Part shown: positions 12,401-24,879 of the stretch, piece after piece | Layout: each line of letters begins with the position of its first letter | How positions within the stretch are numbered: the first letter of the stretch is position 1 | Assembly: GCF_000189635.1 (NCBI RefSeq) | Contig: NW_002476507.1 | Coordinates: 248,001 to 312,000 of the forward strand | Direction: 5' to 3' | Source of the DNA: Tetrahymena thermophila SB210 | Lineage: Eukaryota; Ciliophora; Oligohymenophorea; Hymenostomatida; Tetrahymenidae | DNA length: 64,000 nucleotides | Program-made: the position numbers and the translations under genes | Notes under the pieces: model-generated | What the model saw: only the letters and a program-made list of their open reading frames with translations | What the model was told of the DNA's origin: nothing | The model's database searches: none

Positions 12401-15400
12401 TTAGAAATGCTTGGAAAATCTGAAATTTAATTCCTCTCTGATATCATCTAAACTATGAAAAAGAGATTTGAAGATTTTACTTAAAGTTTCCTTGTCGAGT
12501 GGTAGACCTTCTCTGACAGTTTAATTCATGGCTTAATTACCGCTTTAGCTTTTATTGTATAGAAAATCAACAAAGATTAGATTAAGAATTAAAGTAAAAA
12601 ATAATTACCAAATTCGTTAAATAAATATTTATTTTACTTTTTAATTTAAAGATGAAATGAAGGTAGTTCTTAAACAAATGTTTGAAGTCATTTGTGAAGT
12701 ATTAGCTTTTTCAACAAAAATTTCTAGTGAGAACGTTGCAACTGTAGTCCTTGATTCAAATTCTAAAAAGATAGCAATAGACTAGGAATTAGAAAAGTAA
12801 ATTTCAAATATTGATTGCAGAGGTCATTTCATAATAGACGAGGATGCTAAATAAAAAAATAAATTCCTTCAAAATATGGAAAAGATCCTTTAAGGTAAAA
12901 TTCGTTGAACAATTTTGCAAATTATTAAATAATTATAAATAAATCTCAACAGGAAATACTCTTGTAGAAGCTTTAGAAGATAACGGTGCAGGTGAAGAAG
13001 GTTTTGGATCAGAAAATTTACTCGTTGTAACTTTCTACCTTATATCTAGAGAGGCAGGTTTCCTCTTCTAATCTATATCTTCCCTTGTTATATTAAGCTA
13101 ACGTGATAACTTAGACATATTTGATAAGCAAAGCTTAGAATCTATAGTTAATTAGTACTTCCATACTCTTGTCAATATCAAGCATATTGGTAAAGCTTTA
13201 AAACTTATTTTTTACTTTGAAAATATATTATGTTTTAGTTAAATTTAAAGATGAAAATTTGATTGAAAAAAAAATTAAAATAAAAAAATTTTTAATTAGG
13301 CTCTATAGATAGAATTGCTATTGGTTTAAATACTATGTGTAAGGCTATGAATGAGGTTAAGAATCCCCTATTACCTCATCTCTCTCACACTTTACTTGAG
13401 AAGCTTTTAGACCATATTGAAATGAATACTTTTAGAAATACTTTACGTAGAAGTGCTGGCCTTCCTTATGCTATAACTTGCTTGCTAAAGGCTGAATCAG
13501 CAGGAAAACGTACAAAGAGTCTTCCTCTTGCAATTAAAAGATTACTCGATTTAATTGAAAATTCTCCTCATAAATAAGTTAAAATTCACTGTTTGAATAT
13601 CCTCAAGAGAATCTTTGAAGACAGCAACATCAAGTTAGATGCTGATAAATTTATTGGATAAGGCTTTATGACAGCTATCAAGGGTTTTGCAATTGAAGAT
13701 TGGTCTATTAGAAACTCGAGCTTGATGTTATTCAGTGCTCTTTCATTACGTACAGTTGGTGGTGCTAAAAATCCAAACTCATAAACAATTAAATCAAAAC
13801 TTAACTTAGTGGAATTCTTTACAAGAGCACCAGAGTTACTTGATTTCTTCATCGAAGAAATTTCTAATTTTGTTCACACTGACAAATATGCTAACACTCA
13901 ATATCCTCCTTTATATCCAATTGCCTTGCTTTTCACTAGATTACTTCCTTATGATCTTAAAAATTAAGTTAAGAAAGCTCCTTCTGCAAATGATGAAGAT
14001 GATTCAGCTTAAGATCTTAAGTAAGACGAAAATGCAGAATTACTTGACTAACAGCCTACTGGTTCTCAATATATTGCTTTAACTGAAGTTTAAAAGATTC
14101 TTCCATTACTTATTGAGTGTGCTAAAAATAAAAATTATATGGGTAGAGTTATGGTAGCTCGTTCTATTCTTCCTTTCATGGTATTTGAAAAAGTAAATAA
14201 ATAAATAGCTTACTCTTCTTAAAATTTTATATAAAATAACAACATCTTTTTTGATTTAAATAACAAATTTACTAATTTTAATAATTTTAAAAATTAGATT
14301 CCAGAAGAATCAATAAATCTTTTAAACAGAATTGAAAGTTATGATATGGCAAGAAAATCCCATAACTTTTGTCATGGTATTTTGCTCTAGATTTTAAATA
14401 TTTTAAAGAACTATTATGATATGAAGAGGGAAACTGGACTTCACCAAGATGAAGTTTAGTCAGCATAACTTTTGCAAAATGAAAAACTTCTAGCTCAAAA
14501 GTTACAAGAAAAATCTTATCTTTTGACAAAAATAAAATGTCCTCCAGTTTAATATGCATATTTAGATTTAGTTAGATCTTTCATTTCAAATTTGAGTAAT
14601 TTTATTTTCAAATAAACATATTTGAATTTATTTTATCTTCATATATTAGAAAAAGAATCACTCATTTATACTTTGGACTTACTTAGAGAAATCGATACCT
14701 TCTCTAAAGATTACATAGAATCATAGCTCAAAGTAAGCACATTGAGAATTCAAGATGATATGGGTCATTCAGTTTTAAGAAAGAAATTATTAAGATATAT
14801 CTTGAGTAATTTTTATAATTTATTTAGCTAAATATTTTTATTTTATTTAAAATCATAAAAATAGGAAACAGAATTATCTATGAATAGAATAAGAGTATTG
14901 ATTTGCACATAGATTATCTTCTTTAAGTTTTGCAATCATACAAGCAAAATCCTACTTACTTTAAAGAAGAAGATAACGAATTCTTAAAAGTAAATTTTAT
15001 TATTCTAAAATTATAGAAATAAATATTAAAAATTTATTAGGTAATTCTCAAAGAATTTTACATCGGTCTTAAGAAGGAAGAAAGCATTTGTCTTAGCTAA
15101 TCAAAAGAAAAAATATAATTGCTAATAGAATCTTTAATTGATGTGTTGAAAAATCAAAATTCACATGAATATTTCTTCTCATAATGCATTACTTATATAT
15201 TGAAAATCTTGTTTAGATTAGGTTTGTCTGATGTGATAGATACCAAACATTTTAGCTCTTTCTGGGATTTAATAAAGATCTTAGAAAAGAAATTTAATTC
15301 TAATGGTTTGTTAGTTAAATAGTTAGTTAAATTCACAGGATTACTCATTAATAACGGAAGTATCGATGTTAAATATTTTGAACATTTATGTTTAACATAC

Positions 15401-16271
15401 TCATCAGCTTCTTAAATGGATTATTTGCGTATTGCAGTAATTATTTCATTCAATATTTGCATGGAAAAACTTGTTGTCACTTTATAATCCTCTAAGAATG
15501 TTGAAGACTTTAAGGTATTCTTAAACTTTTGCTTCGTATTTTTGAGACTCCTATAAGATGAAGTTCCAGAAGTTAGACAAAAGATGAGTAACTTCCTTTG
15601 TAAAAAGTTGTTTTCTAATTCCCATAGCAAAAACTCTGAAGATGTTTTCTTGTTTGAAGTAACCATTCAACGTTTCTTTGAATTCCTTGGAAATTAATAG
15701 CTTGACGCATAATGTGCTAAATAACTCAATTTATTCTTCTTGAAGCACATCTTCGAAATGGAGTTTTTCCAAATCAAGAAAACAAACCATATTGAATAAA
15801 GAATTTTCTCATACGATAAATCTAATAAATTTATTGACGATATGAGAGTTAAAAAATATGCTTATCACCATCTTGTTAAATTGTTAAAGCAATAAAATAG
15901 CTAAAACCCTAACTTTACCTAAGAAGATTTAGACAGTTTTATCACCTAAAATAAATACAACTTTATTAGCCTAAACGAAGAAAGAAAGAATAAATATAAC
16001 TCAGATTTCTCTTACAGAGATGAAGTAAACATTAATTTTAATTGAAACAATATTTTAAAGCTAATTACATTTTTATAAATAGTTTGAATTCGAAAATAAC
16101 TTGAATTAGTTCCTATACAGCAACTTAAAAGAAGTGATTAAGTAATTAAAATCTAAAATGAATTAAACAAATTTTATTTATTTCTTTAATTTATATAATA
16201 ATAGTGGCAAATAAGAATAACCTGTTCAAGATTAAATAGAGCCTTTCATTAGATACTTTTATCAATTATGA
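9456..16271 (+). CDS. THADA / TRM732-type tRNA methylation partner
   Basis: Large helical-repeat protein of roughly 1,850-1,900 residues in about a dozen exons; human THADA has 1,953. Yeast Trm732 partners the methyltransferase Trm7 to make 2'-O-methyl C32 in tRNA. The diagnostic DUF2428 region starts near 13300: RRSAGLPYAITCLLKAE, then WSIRNSSLMLFSAL at about 13702 and HNFCHGILLQI near 14360, all typical THADA signatures. DEVPEVRQ near 15560 matches the C-terminal part. Introns include about 10038-10139, 11370-11443, 12141-12186, 13192-13299 and 16027-16079. The last one removes a premature TGA at 16043 and gives a coding-like final exon ending at 16271; if it is retained the protein ends 42 codons earlier. 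The start at 9456 is the first Met of the coding-like frame. Confidence 0.85.
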
Positions 16272-16553
16272 TTTATAAATATAAATAAAAAAATTTTACT
16301 GAAAAGATAATTAAAAATATTCTAGAATTGATATTTTTGTATATTTATTTAAAATATGAATTTGCTATTTTTTATTTTAATGATACATAAATAAATATTT
16401 TATTAAATTAATTTGTAAGTTCATTTTAATCTATAAAAAATTAAATATAATTTAATATAAAATAACTAAATTGTTTGCTATTAAAAATTATAAAAATTTC
16501 ATTTTAAATTTAAAGTTTGACGAGTTTTATTAGATTGTCTTTATTTTAGTTAT

Positions 16554-19500
16554 TCACTAAATTTTAGTTTTAACAAAGTTGTATCCTAGATCTTCGCAAA
16601 TTTAATTTTATCTAGAATTAGGTGATTTTTCTTTAATAGAATTAATTTATACATCATCACTTTTGCTGATTGGTTCTTTGTTTATATGATCGAAATGCAA
16701 AGACTGTCTAAATTTGTTACTATCTTTTGAGAAGTAAAATTTTTTATCTTAAGTGCTAGAATGTCTTGCTGATATTGGTAGCTTTTGCTACTACAAGTAA
16801 GGTAAATCAGTAAAACTTTTTGTCTATTAAAATTGGTTACTTTATTGTTATTGTTGTTATTGATTAGAAGTATAGGATATGATATATTATTAAGGTATGT
16901 ATTATTTATTTTTATCTTCTCTGCCAATTACTTTTTATATAAAAGAGGTAATTTATTTATTATCTTGAATTTAAAAAGTAGATTAGACATGCTTCTATAG
17001 AAGCTACTCTTGAACTTTAACTGTATTTTTATTTTATGAAAATCTTTATTTGCTGCTATCATTACTATTAGAGTCATGATATAAAGGACGTGTTTATTTT
17101 AAAACAAGTCTTGGGCTAACCAATTAGCTAGATGAAATAATATTTTTCTAATTTTCTTATTATTAATTACTATTGCTTAAGTTTTGATCTATCCTTAAAG
17201 GACTTTTTGAAATTTTTTAAAGCTAAGAGGTATCAGATTTTATTCTTAAATTTTTTAAATAATTTTTTGGTAGAATATAGTCTTATCCTCGTAATTAGTG
17301 GTTATCTGATTAATGGTTTTCGTCTTTCATTTATGTTATTTAGTTTGTAAAATTTTTATGAGTTTCTTTAATAATAGATTAAGAGTTTGGAAGAGGAGGA
17401 GAAAAATGTTAAAGAGAATTATATTTTGAATGATTTTGTTAATATGATATGTGCTAATCTTTGGAATGAGGCTTATCAATGAAGTTACTGGTAACACTTG
17501 TTTTTTTCTAATTATAAAACTCTATAGGAGTGACCTTGACATTTGAATCTATTTCGATCATAAGATGATCAGAAGAGCATAGACTATTTTTTTTTTAGTT
17601 TAATAAATGCTAATCGTTTGAAGAATTATTTTATTTTTAATGAATAAATATTTCTTTTTCTACTTTTAGTCCAGTTGAACTTTTAATTTTACGATTTGCG
17701 TTTTTGTCAAAGTGATATGTCCTTGTATTAATACTTTCTAATGTTTCATCACCATTTGCTTTCTCTTACAGTATTTTATTTTATAAATTAATTATTTACT
17801 TTTATTGTTGACTTTTATTGATTCTAAAACCGCTATTTGATGTTTTAGACTTTTATTATCTTTCTGTTAAGGTTAACTTTTCAATTTTCTAATCTTTTTG
17901 AGCAGAAATGAAACTATCATTTTCTTCACCTTAAAGTTATGTTAGAGAACTTTGTTATTATTTGTCTTATAACTTTTAGTTTTTTAGATTTTGCTCATTA
18001 TTATTGTTTTTTAAGGTATTTAAAAGCTAATTTAAATTGGAATTAGAGTGATTATATTATTTCTCTTAAATTTCTTAGGATTGATAATTGTTTTACTAAG
18101 GTGTTGATGCAATAACATTGATATTAATTTAATCTTCTCCGTTATGAATAAATTATTTTTTTTAATTCAATAAAACACCTTGAAAATTTTTTTATGAGTG
18201 CTGTATTACTGCTTATGCAAAGCTGCTTGGCTAGAGTTATTTAGATTTATCTTGTCCAGGATTTATATCAATATTTTAAGGGGAGTTTTATTTAGAAACC
18301 TATTCTTACTTTTAGTTAGAAGTTAAAAAATTGAGTGTTTACTATCTTGATACTTCAATTAAATTATCTTAGCTACTACTTCTTTAGTGATTAATTTAAA
18401 AATTATTTTAAGAGTTTTATTCTTTATTTTATTATTAAAAATTAGTATAAAATTAAGAAATGAGTAAAGGAGCATTTTGAATGTTTTATATTTATCCATT
18501 TTAAGATCTCTCTTTAAGTATATTTGCTATCTAAGATATAACAGATTTAGGGGTACTCCTATCTGTACCAAATAAATTTTAGAGAGAATATTTTTTTTTA
18601 TTCATTTCTTGCATTTTATCTCCTTCTTAAATTAACTTCTTCATTCTCGTAAACTATTTACTATATTTTTTAGAATTGTGGTACATGATCAAATCAAAAA
18701 GTTCGCTTGAGTTACTGTTCTTGTGGGTGCTACCATTATTCAATTAATTTTGGTTATTGTTAGTATTAGCGTTAGTTGGAGTATTCTGTTGTGTATTATT
18801 TAAAGTAATAGGAAGTTGCATAAAATTATTATTAGAAACATTTTATTTATTTTTTTGAGTTTATTCTGAATATCGAGGACTATTATTATTCTCTCTTTAA
18901 GACATTCTAGGTGATACAACCTGATTATCTAAATCTTCTTATGAGTTTGCTTAAAACTTTTGTTTAAAGGGACTTTCTTAATTATTTTAATTATTATTAA
19001 AGGTGTGGTGAGTTTAATGATTAGTATTACTATTTGCTTTAGATGTCAATACGCCACTCGGTATGTAGACAGTTTACCCTTCCATCTTTATGAATTCTAA
19101 TTAGCATTAATTATTTATTGTGCTACTAGTTCTCATTTAAATCTTCAGCATATTTTTACTAGTTACATTTCCATTTTGCATCCCGTTTTCAGCCTAATCT
19201 TAATCATATGGGTTGTTAAATTTCTCTCCTTAAGGATCAAAAGAATATTAATTAAATTACTTAGCTTGATCGTTTATCTTCTTTAAATCAAGCAAAGGAA
19301 TTTTTTCTATAGCTATTTTGATATCATCTTTTTCTTATTATTTTTTTTTCTTACTTTTTTCTTCGCTATTTCCATTCTTAGAAGTGTGCTTTTATAAAGT
19401 AATTGAAGTTTACCCTTGGGATTAATCTATTTTAGATAACTCTTAACCATTTTAGGCATACTATTTCCCTAAAAGATAATTATCATAGTCATCCATAGAT

Positions 19501-19889
19501 GATTTTATATAGTTTATCTACATTTACTTGACAATATCCTACTTTTTTACTTTGTCATCAACTATAGCCTTATATTAGGGATTATTATATATTAAACTCC
19601 AAAAGACTTATTAGTTAAAGTAAATAACTATGCCATCAACACTATCGCAAGTCGTATTATACTTCCTGCATATTTTTTTTAGAACTTCTTCTTCTCCAAA
19701 TATTTATCCTGCACTCATAGTACTTATCTTAATAAATAAAAGATATTTTATCATGAGTTCAATTTTTTATAAAAATTATACTTTTGAAATAAAGGTTTTC
19801 TAAACAAGCTATGTTCTTAATTCAAAAACTTCTTTTTCTAATTCTATTTTTTCTTAATCTGAGTCTATTTCTCCTTCAGGATTTACCAT
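16554..19889 (-). CDS. large intronless Gln/Asn-rich protein
   Basis: A single uninterrupted frame of 1,111 residues ends at TGA 16554-16556. I followed it in segments along its whole length and the phase is constant. The N-terminus (MVNPEGEIDSDQEKIELE) is acidic and helical, followed by a compact segment with LKKICRKYNTTCDSVDG and DDYDNYLLGKQYAQ. From about residue 200 the protein is dominated by Asn, Gln and Ser with short charged blocks, such as LFDLIMYHNSKKYSKQ and RSTPKSVISQIANILKE. No catalytic domain, zinc motif or membrane segment is visible, and I do not recognise the family. The length without introns is unusual among its multi-exon neighbours. It converges with the THADA-like gene across a 282-base gap. 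A disordered scaffold or granule component is possible but unsupported. Confidence 0.75.
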
Positions 19890-20018
19890 GATTTACTTCT
19901 TTTCAGTCTTTTTTTTGATGCTATACTTAATATTTTATAATATATGTAAGTTTTAGATTTCAAATAACTTATTTATGAGATTTAAAAATTATAATCATTT
20001 TAATAAAATTATATTTTT

Positions 20019-21092
20019 ATGAGAGAAAAAATAACAATAGCTCAAGGGAAAAGCAGTTTAATAGCTATATCAAAGATATTAAAGCTGATAAAATAATATT
20101 CTACTAAAAAAAACTGTTCTACTAGAAAAGTATGAATAGTCTTAGTTGATTCAAGTATAAAGTGGAGAAATAATTAAATGATAAATAAATTACTGAAAAT
20201 TCACCCTAAACTATTAAATATATTCCATTTGTTTCACTCTTTTAAGAATAAACAGTCTAATTTCTAACATAATTCTACATTTAGCCAAGATAGTATAAAT
20301 AACTTACAGATCCTAAATCCCAATCTGAGAAAAAAGGAGATTACTTAAAAACTTAAGCTGTAAGTTTAGCCTGGTTCTATCTTTCAAAATCCTTTAATAT
20401 AGTTGGAATATCTTATTTCATAACTACATATATTTAGCAAGTGTCATGGCATTTAAAAGATGTCTTGCTTGCCCTATTAAAAGTATATGCTAACTCTCCA
20501 AAAGATTGTCCTTATGTTAGCTTTTTTTGTAAATATTTTTCATCTAAATAACATCCTACTTCGCCATGATATATAAGATACAAATTGAATGTAGATAAAC
20601 CTATTTAATATAAAACCAAGTACATTTATTTTTGAAATGAAATTAACAAGTTATAAATTATATTTTTACTTGAATCCATAACAATTTGATCTTTAGCATA
20701 CGTTTTTAGAACCATACATGAACGAAGTTTAGTCACAATATCATTTCTACACCAAGAAGGACATCTTTAAATTAACTCTAAAGACTTTAGAAATTCGGTT
20801 TTTTCTTCAAATTTTTCCTACAACTTTTGCTTCACATTCTAATAATTTAAAATAATCGCTTTCGAATACTTATAATATTTATCATTTATAAAATTATTAA
20901 AAGTACTTTGCAGTAATATAATGTTGCTATTTTTTAAAATTAAAGAAAATACTTGCAATTTTTAACTAAGATGATTTGCTAATTCACTCATGCCAGAGTA
21001 TTATCAAATAATATATATATCTGCTACAAGAAGTAGCTTGTTTGCTTATTTAAAGACTTCTTTATTTTAAAATATAAATGAGACCTGAATGA
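20019..21092 (+). CDS. unrecognised protein, gene structure unresolved
   Basis: Protein-like sequence is clear in two blocks. Block 1, about 20156-20566, includes VEKQLNDKQITENSPQTIKY, AVSLAWFYLSKSFNIVGIS and VLLALLKVYANSPKDC. Block 2, about 20700-21092, includes FLEPYMNEVQSQYHFYTKK, DIFKLTLKTLEIRFFLQ and a TGA at 21090. Blocks are separated by a TGA at 20567 and a GTACAT...TTTAG intron near 20620-20698. The 5' end is uncertain: the ATG at 20019 joins block 1 in phase only if a very short 26-base intron at 20130-20155 is removed. The content is helical with several hydrophobic stretches. No family was recognised. Start and exon borders should be treated as provisional. Confidence 0.4.
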
Positions 21093-21925
21093 TAATTATT
21101 CTTCTGTTTTTAACTAGAAATCGCTTTAAAGTACTATTTGCTTAATATTTACTTTTGTATAGAATGTTAAATTAAATTAACTAAATTACTGATTATTTAA
21201 AGTTTATCTTTGAGTATTCTTGTGTAATTCAATTAAGATTCATTTCTTTCACCTTTTATTTATTTAATTGTTCTATATCACTGAATTGTTATCCCAAATA
21301 ATATATTTTACTAGCACTCACAGCCCATATTTTTATTAATCACTATCTGAATCTATTTCATTCATTTATCAATATCAAGAAAAAAAAGAAAAATATTATT
21401 CAAATAAAATAACAAAAAATCAATCTGTCAAACAAATAAATAAATTAAACACATCATTAATAACAAATAGTTTTTACTAATAATAAATCTATTATCAACA
21501 AAATAAAAAAAGAGTCTTATTGTAATTTTATTAGTTTTTAGTTTGAAATAAATTTTTTTTATATTAATTATATTGAAATAAATATTTACTATTTTGTGAT
21601 ATAATTAATGATCTGTATAAATATATTTATAACTGATTTATATGATTAAAAGAATGAGGATACTAGAAAGAGTATAATTGTTTTTTGTGTAAAAAAATAT
21701 ATAGTAAATGTATGGACAGAAACATTTATTTTTGAAAACAAAAAATTATTTGATTAACTTTTGCTTGTTAAAAATCAAATTAAAATACAATCCTGATAAT
21801 ATTTACTTAAAATTTGAATCATTTATTAACAAATTAAAAATTTGATTCTATTAAAAAGTATTAAAAATCAAATTTATATTTATTAGTGAAAATTAAGTGT
21901 TTATTAGCATCTTCATTTTTAAAGG
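21093..21925. other. intergenic or 3' exon region
   Basis: The left half (to about 21545) contains an open plus-strand frame with SPYFYQSLSESISFIYQYQE that could be a further exon of the preceding gene, but frames of this length are common here. The right half is AT-rich leader sequence of the coiled-coil gene at 21926. Confidence 0.3.
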
Positions 21926-24054
21926 ATGTCACGAAACAGAAGATCATTTAGTTAATAAAATTATCAAAAGGATACAAGTTTAATCGAAACTAGCGTCAAC
22001 TTAACATAAAAAGATATAGATTAGTATACTCGTAAGCTTGAGTTCGAAAGAAAGTAAGTTGAATATAAATTTTATTAAAAGATGTTTGCAATTTAAATAT
22101 ATTTACTTTTTCTTTATATGAAATAAAGAAGCTTATCCTTTTTAATTAATATTTATTTATGAAAATTTAAATTTATTTTATAAGGAGGGCATATGGAACT
22201 CAGTAAGCACTTGATGAGCTTAAAAAAGACATTGAAAATAGAAAAACAAGAATTAGATAGTTGAAATTGATAACTGAAAAATCAGTAAATAGAAAGACTT
22301 CTGCAGCGTTATCAAACCTACGTAAATCTTGTGAAAATGTAAATTGATAATATGAGTTAGGAGGATGTCTTAATTTTTGGTTAAAAAATAGCATAAAAAG
22401 CAATATAACACACTTCTTGATGAAATTAACCTGGTAAAAATGTAGATAAATAAATTAAGGAGAGAAAGAGCATCATTTTTAGAAGAATATGTGCAAGCTG
22501 AACAAGAATTAGAAAATTACTCAAAAGAAGTCGAAACTTTAAATAAAATAAACGAGGCAAGAAGAGAAGAAGATGGTAAATAGCATTTCAGACAATAATT
22601 ATATCTCAATTACTAAAACTCTTCTATTTTACAAAAGTTGATAGATAGATTAAATTGCTAGAATTAAAAGAGGCAAAGAATTAAGAACTTAGTAACTATG
22701 AATCTCAATTCAATACTATGAAAGTAAATATAAAATACTTTATTTAATGAAATTGTCAAATTAATTTTTTTTTAAATAAATTTAAAATTAGGAAACATTT
22801 TTAAAGAAAAAACTGGTACTAGATAAAGAATAAACCCATAATAAATTATTTAAAGAAGATGATAATATGTACGAAAACCATGACACACTTTCAGTGCTAA
22901 AGAACAGATTGAAAAAAATAATATTTGTAATAATTAGTTTATTAAAATTAGCTCGTATTTAAATAAATATTTTAGAGAAATAAAAATAAAGTAAGAATCC
23001 TAGATGATTATATGAGAAATCTAACTATTATAGATGATGGTTTTAATTAAATTAAAGAACAAACTGGTATGACAGATATTGTAGAAATATAAAACACATT
23101 CATAAAGTCTGAAGAATAAAATCACCAACTGTAAAAATTATTTTGTAATATACTATTATATATATATAATTTTAATATCTACTAAAGATTAACTTATAGT
23201 GATCTCTTAAACTAATAAATTGATAACTTAGAAGATGTAACTAAGGATATTGAAAGGAAAATTTCAGATTAAGAAAAAGAAAATTCTATTAGATAATAAA
23301 TATTAAATGGTGTTCCAGATGAAGATAAATTAAAAGCTAAAATTTCTGCTATTTTATAAACCAAATAGATTCCTATCACCTAGTTTTAGTAACTGCTTGA
23401 TGAGGTTTTCCCTTACTTGGAAGTAATTATTATTTTTTAAATACTGTTTAACTTTAATTTTATTATTATTAAAGTAAATGCTATTAGGGTTAGCAGAAAG
23501 TAAATTTAATACTTAATTCCCATATAAGCTATTTGAGTATTAAAATGGTATTTTGCTTAACGAAGGCACAGTTGATTTATACTTATGTAAATTAATATAA
23601 TAAAGCTTTAGTTAATAATTTTTTATAATCACTTAAAATAGCTGATTTAGAAACATATATCATGGAACTGCTTAAATATATTGCCAAGAAAAATGGATTA
23701 AGTAATGCATACACTAGTGCTTTATTAATTGAAGGTATCCCTGAGAAAGACTTTAGTGCTAAAAAATAGGTATTTTATAATTTAGTTATTAATTTAAAGC
23801 TCCTTTTAAATTTATAGGTCGAATAGCAACCAAACATCCCTATAACCAATAATTAAGAGACAGATGAAAACAATCCCTCATTTTTAAATGATAACTAGCT
23901 CTATAACTATTAGTCTTTTAAAGATCATGCAATCAATATACTTGATAAAAAGAAATAATATTAAAGTGTACCAAATAATGTTGATTCAAGTCCACAATAA
24001 AAAAATTTGGATTCTGGACCTAATAAAGTATTAAGAGGAAATTATATGAAATGA
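21926..24054 (+). CDS. outer-dynein-arm docking-like coiled-coil protein
   Basis: Multi-exon gene starting MSRNRRSFSQQNYQ. It is almost wholly coiled coil, with RTQQ/ALDELKKDIENRK-type heptads and YNTLLDEINLVKMQINKLRR followed by ERASFLEEY. This pattern and the later TGMTDIVEIQNTFIKSEEQN resemble the CCDC63/CCDC114 (ODA-DC1/DC2-like) family, which docks outer dynein arms on axonemal doublets. The C-terminal third, including LNGVPDEDKLKAKISAIL and FQQLLDEVFPYLE, is less conserved and ends in an Asn/Gln-rich tail at TGA 24052-24054. Introns include GTAAGTTG... after residue 43, and GTAAATTG... near 22340. Exact borders in the 22600-23650 part are uncertain. If correct it acts in the ciliary axoneme. 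Another axonemal coiled-coil family remains possible. Confidence 0.6.
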
Positions 24055-24879
24055 TTTAATTAAATATTTATATGATTAATACTCAAAACATTAAAGGAGA
24101 TAAAATATAAAATTTAAATAATATATTGTAAATATGAGCTTTAATATAAATAAAAAATTTATTCCTATGTAAATTAATTTATGCATTTCTATATTTTAAT
24201 TGCAATTTACCATTATAAATTTAGAAAATTCATTGTGAAATATTTACTTTTCCATTCATTTTTCTTTGAAATTGAAATTTTTTCCTTATAAAATTTTTTT
24301 AAACTATTTGATTTTTTTTAACAAGAATATTTACAAATTAATGATTTTTACTAAAACTATTTAGTGAATAAAAAAATTAAATTACCCATTTAATGTATTT
24401 TATATTTATAATTATATTATAATTTTCTCAATTAAACTCATTAATTTTTTTTAAGGTTTGTAAAAATTGTGTATGTTAGAGATGAATTTCAAAAATATTA
24501 TAACTTTAAAAAGTTTCAAATTAATTAAATAAAACTGAAGAAAAATATTTCGTAGAAACATTATCTAGTTATATATGATATTCGATTAAAGATTGAAAGT
24601 ATAAATTAAGAAGAATAAATAACTTATGTAAGCATAAAAGATACACAAATTATATGTATAAAAATCATCTTTATATAGCTATTATTTTAATTATTTTATA
24701 TCAGAATCTATAAATTAAAAATATGATTTTATTCTTCATATTCTATATAGTTAGTTTAAAATATTTGTAATGTACAATGTTAAAATGTTAGTTTGATTTT
24801 AAATAAATTGGTGAGGTTGGAAGTTTGATAGGTAGACTTTATTATTTTTATCTTTCATATTTATTGTATTAATTGCTGC
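24055..24879. other. intergenic DNA between convergent genes
   Basis: 825 bases of AT-rich DNA between the docking-like gene (+) and the BRWD-type gene (-). Only chance open frames are seen, with no RNA gene or repeat family. Confidence 0.5.

Noticed and set aside
20130-20155. A 26-base intron as evidence for a Paramecium-like genome
   Set aside because: Well-supported introns in RAD51, the zinc genes and thioredoxin reductase are 75-155 bases. One doubtful short intron in an unresolved gene is not enough.
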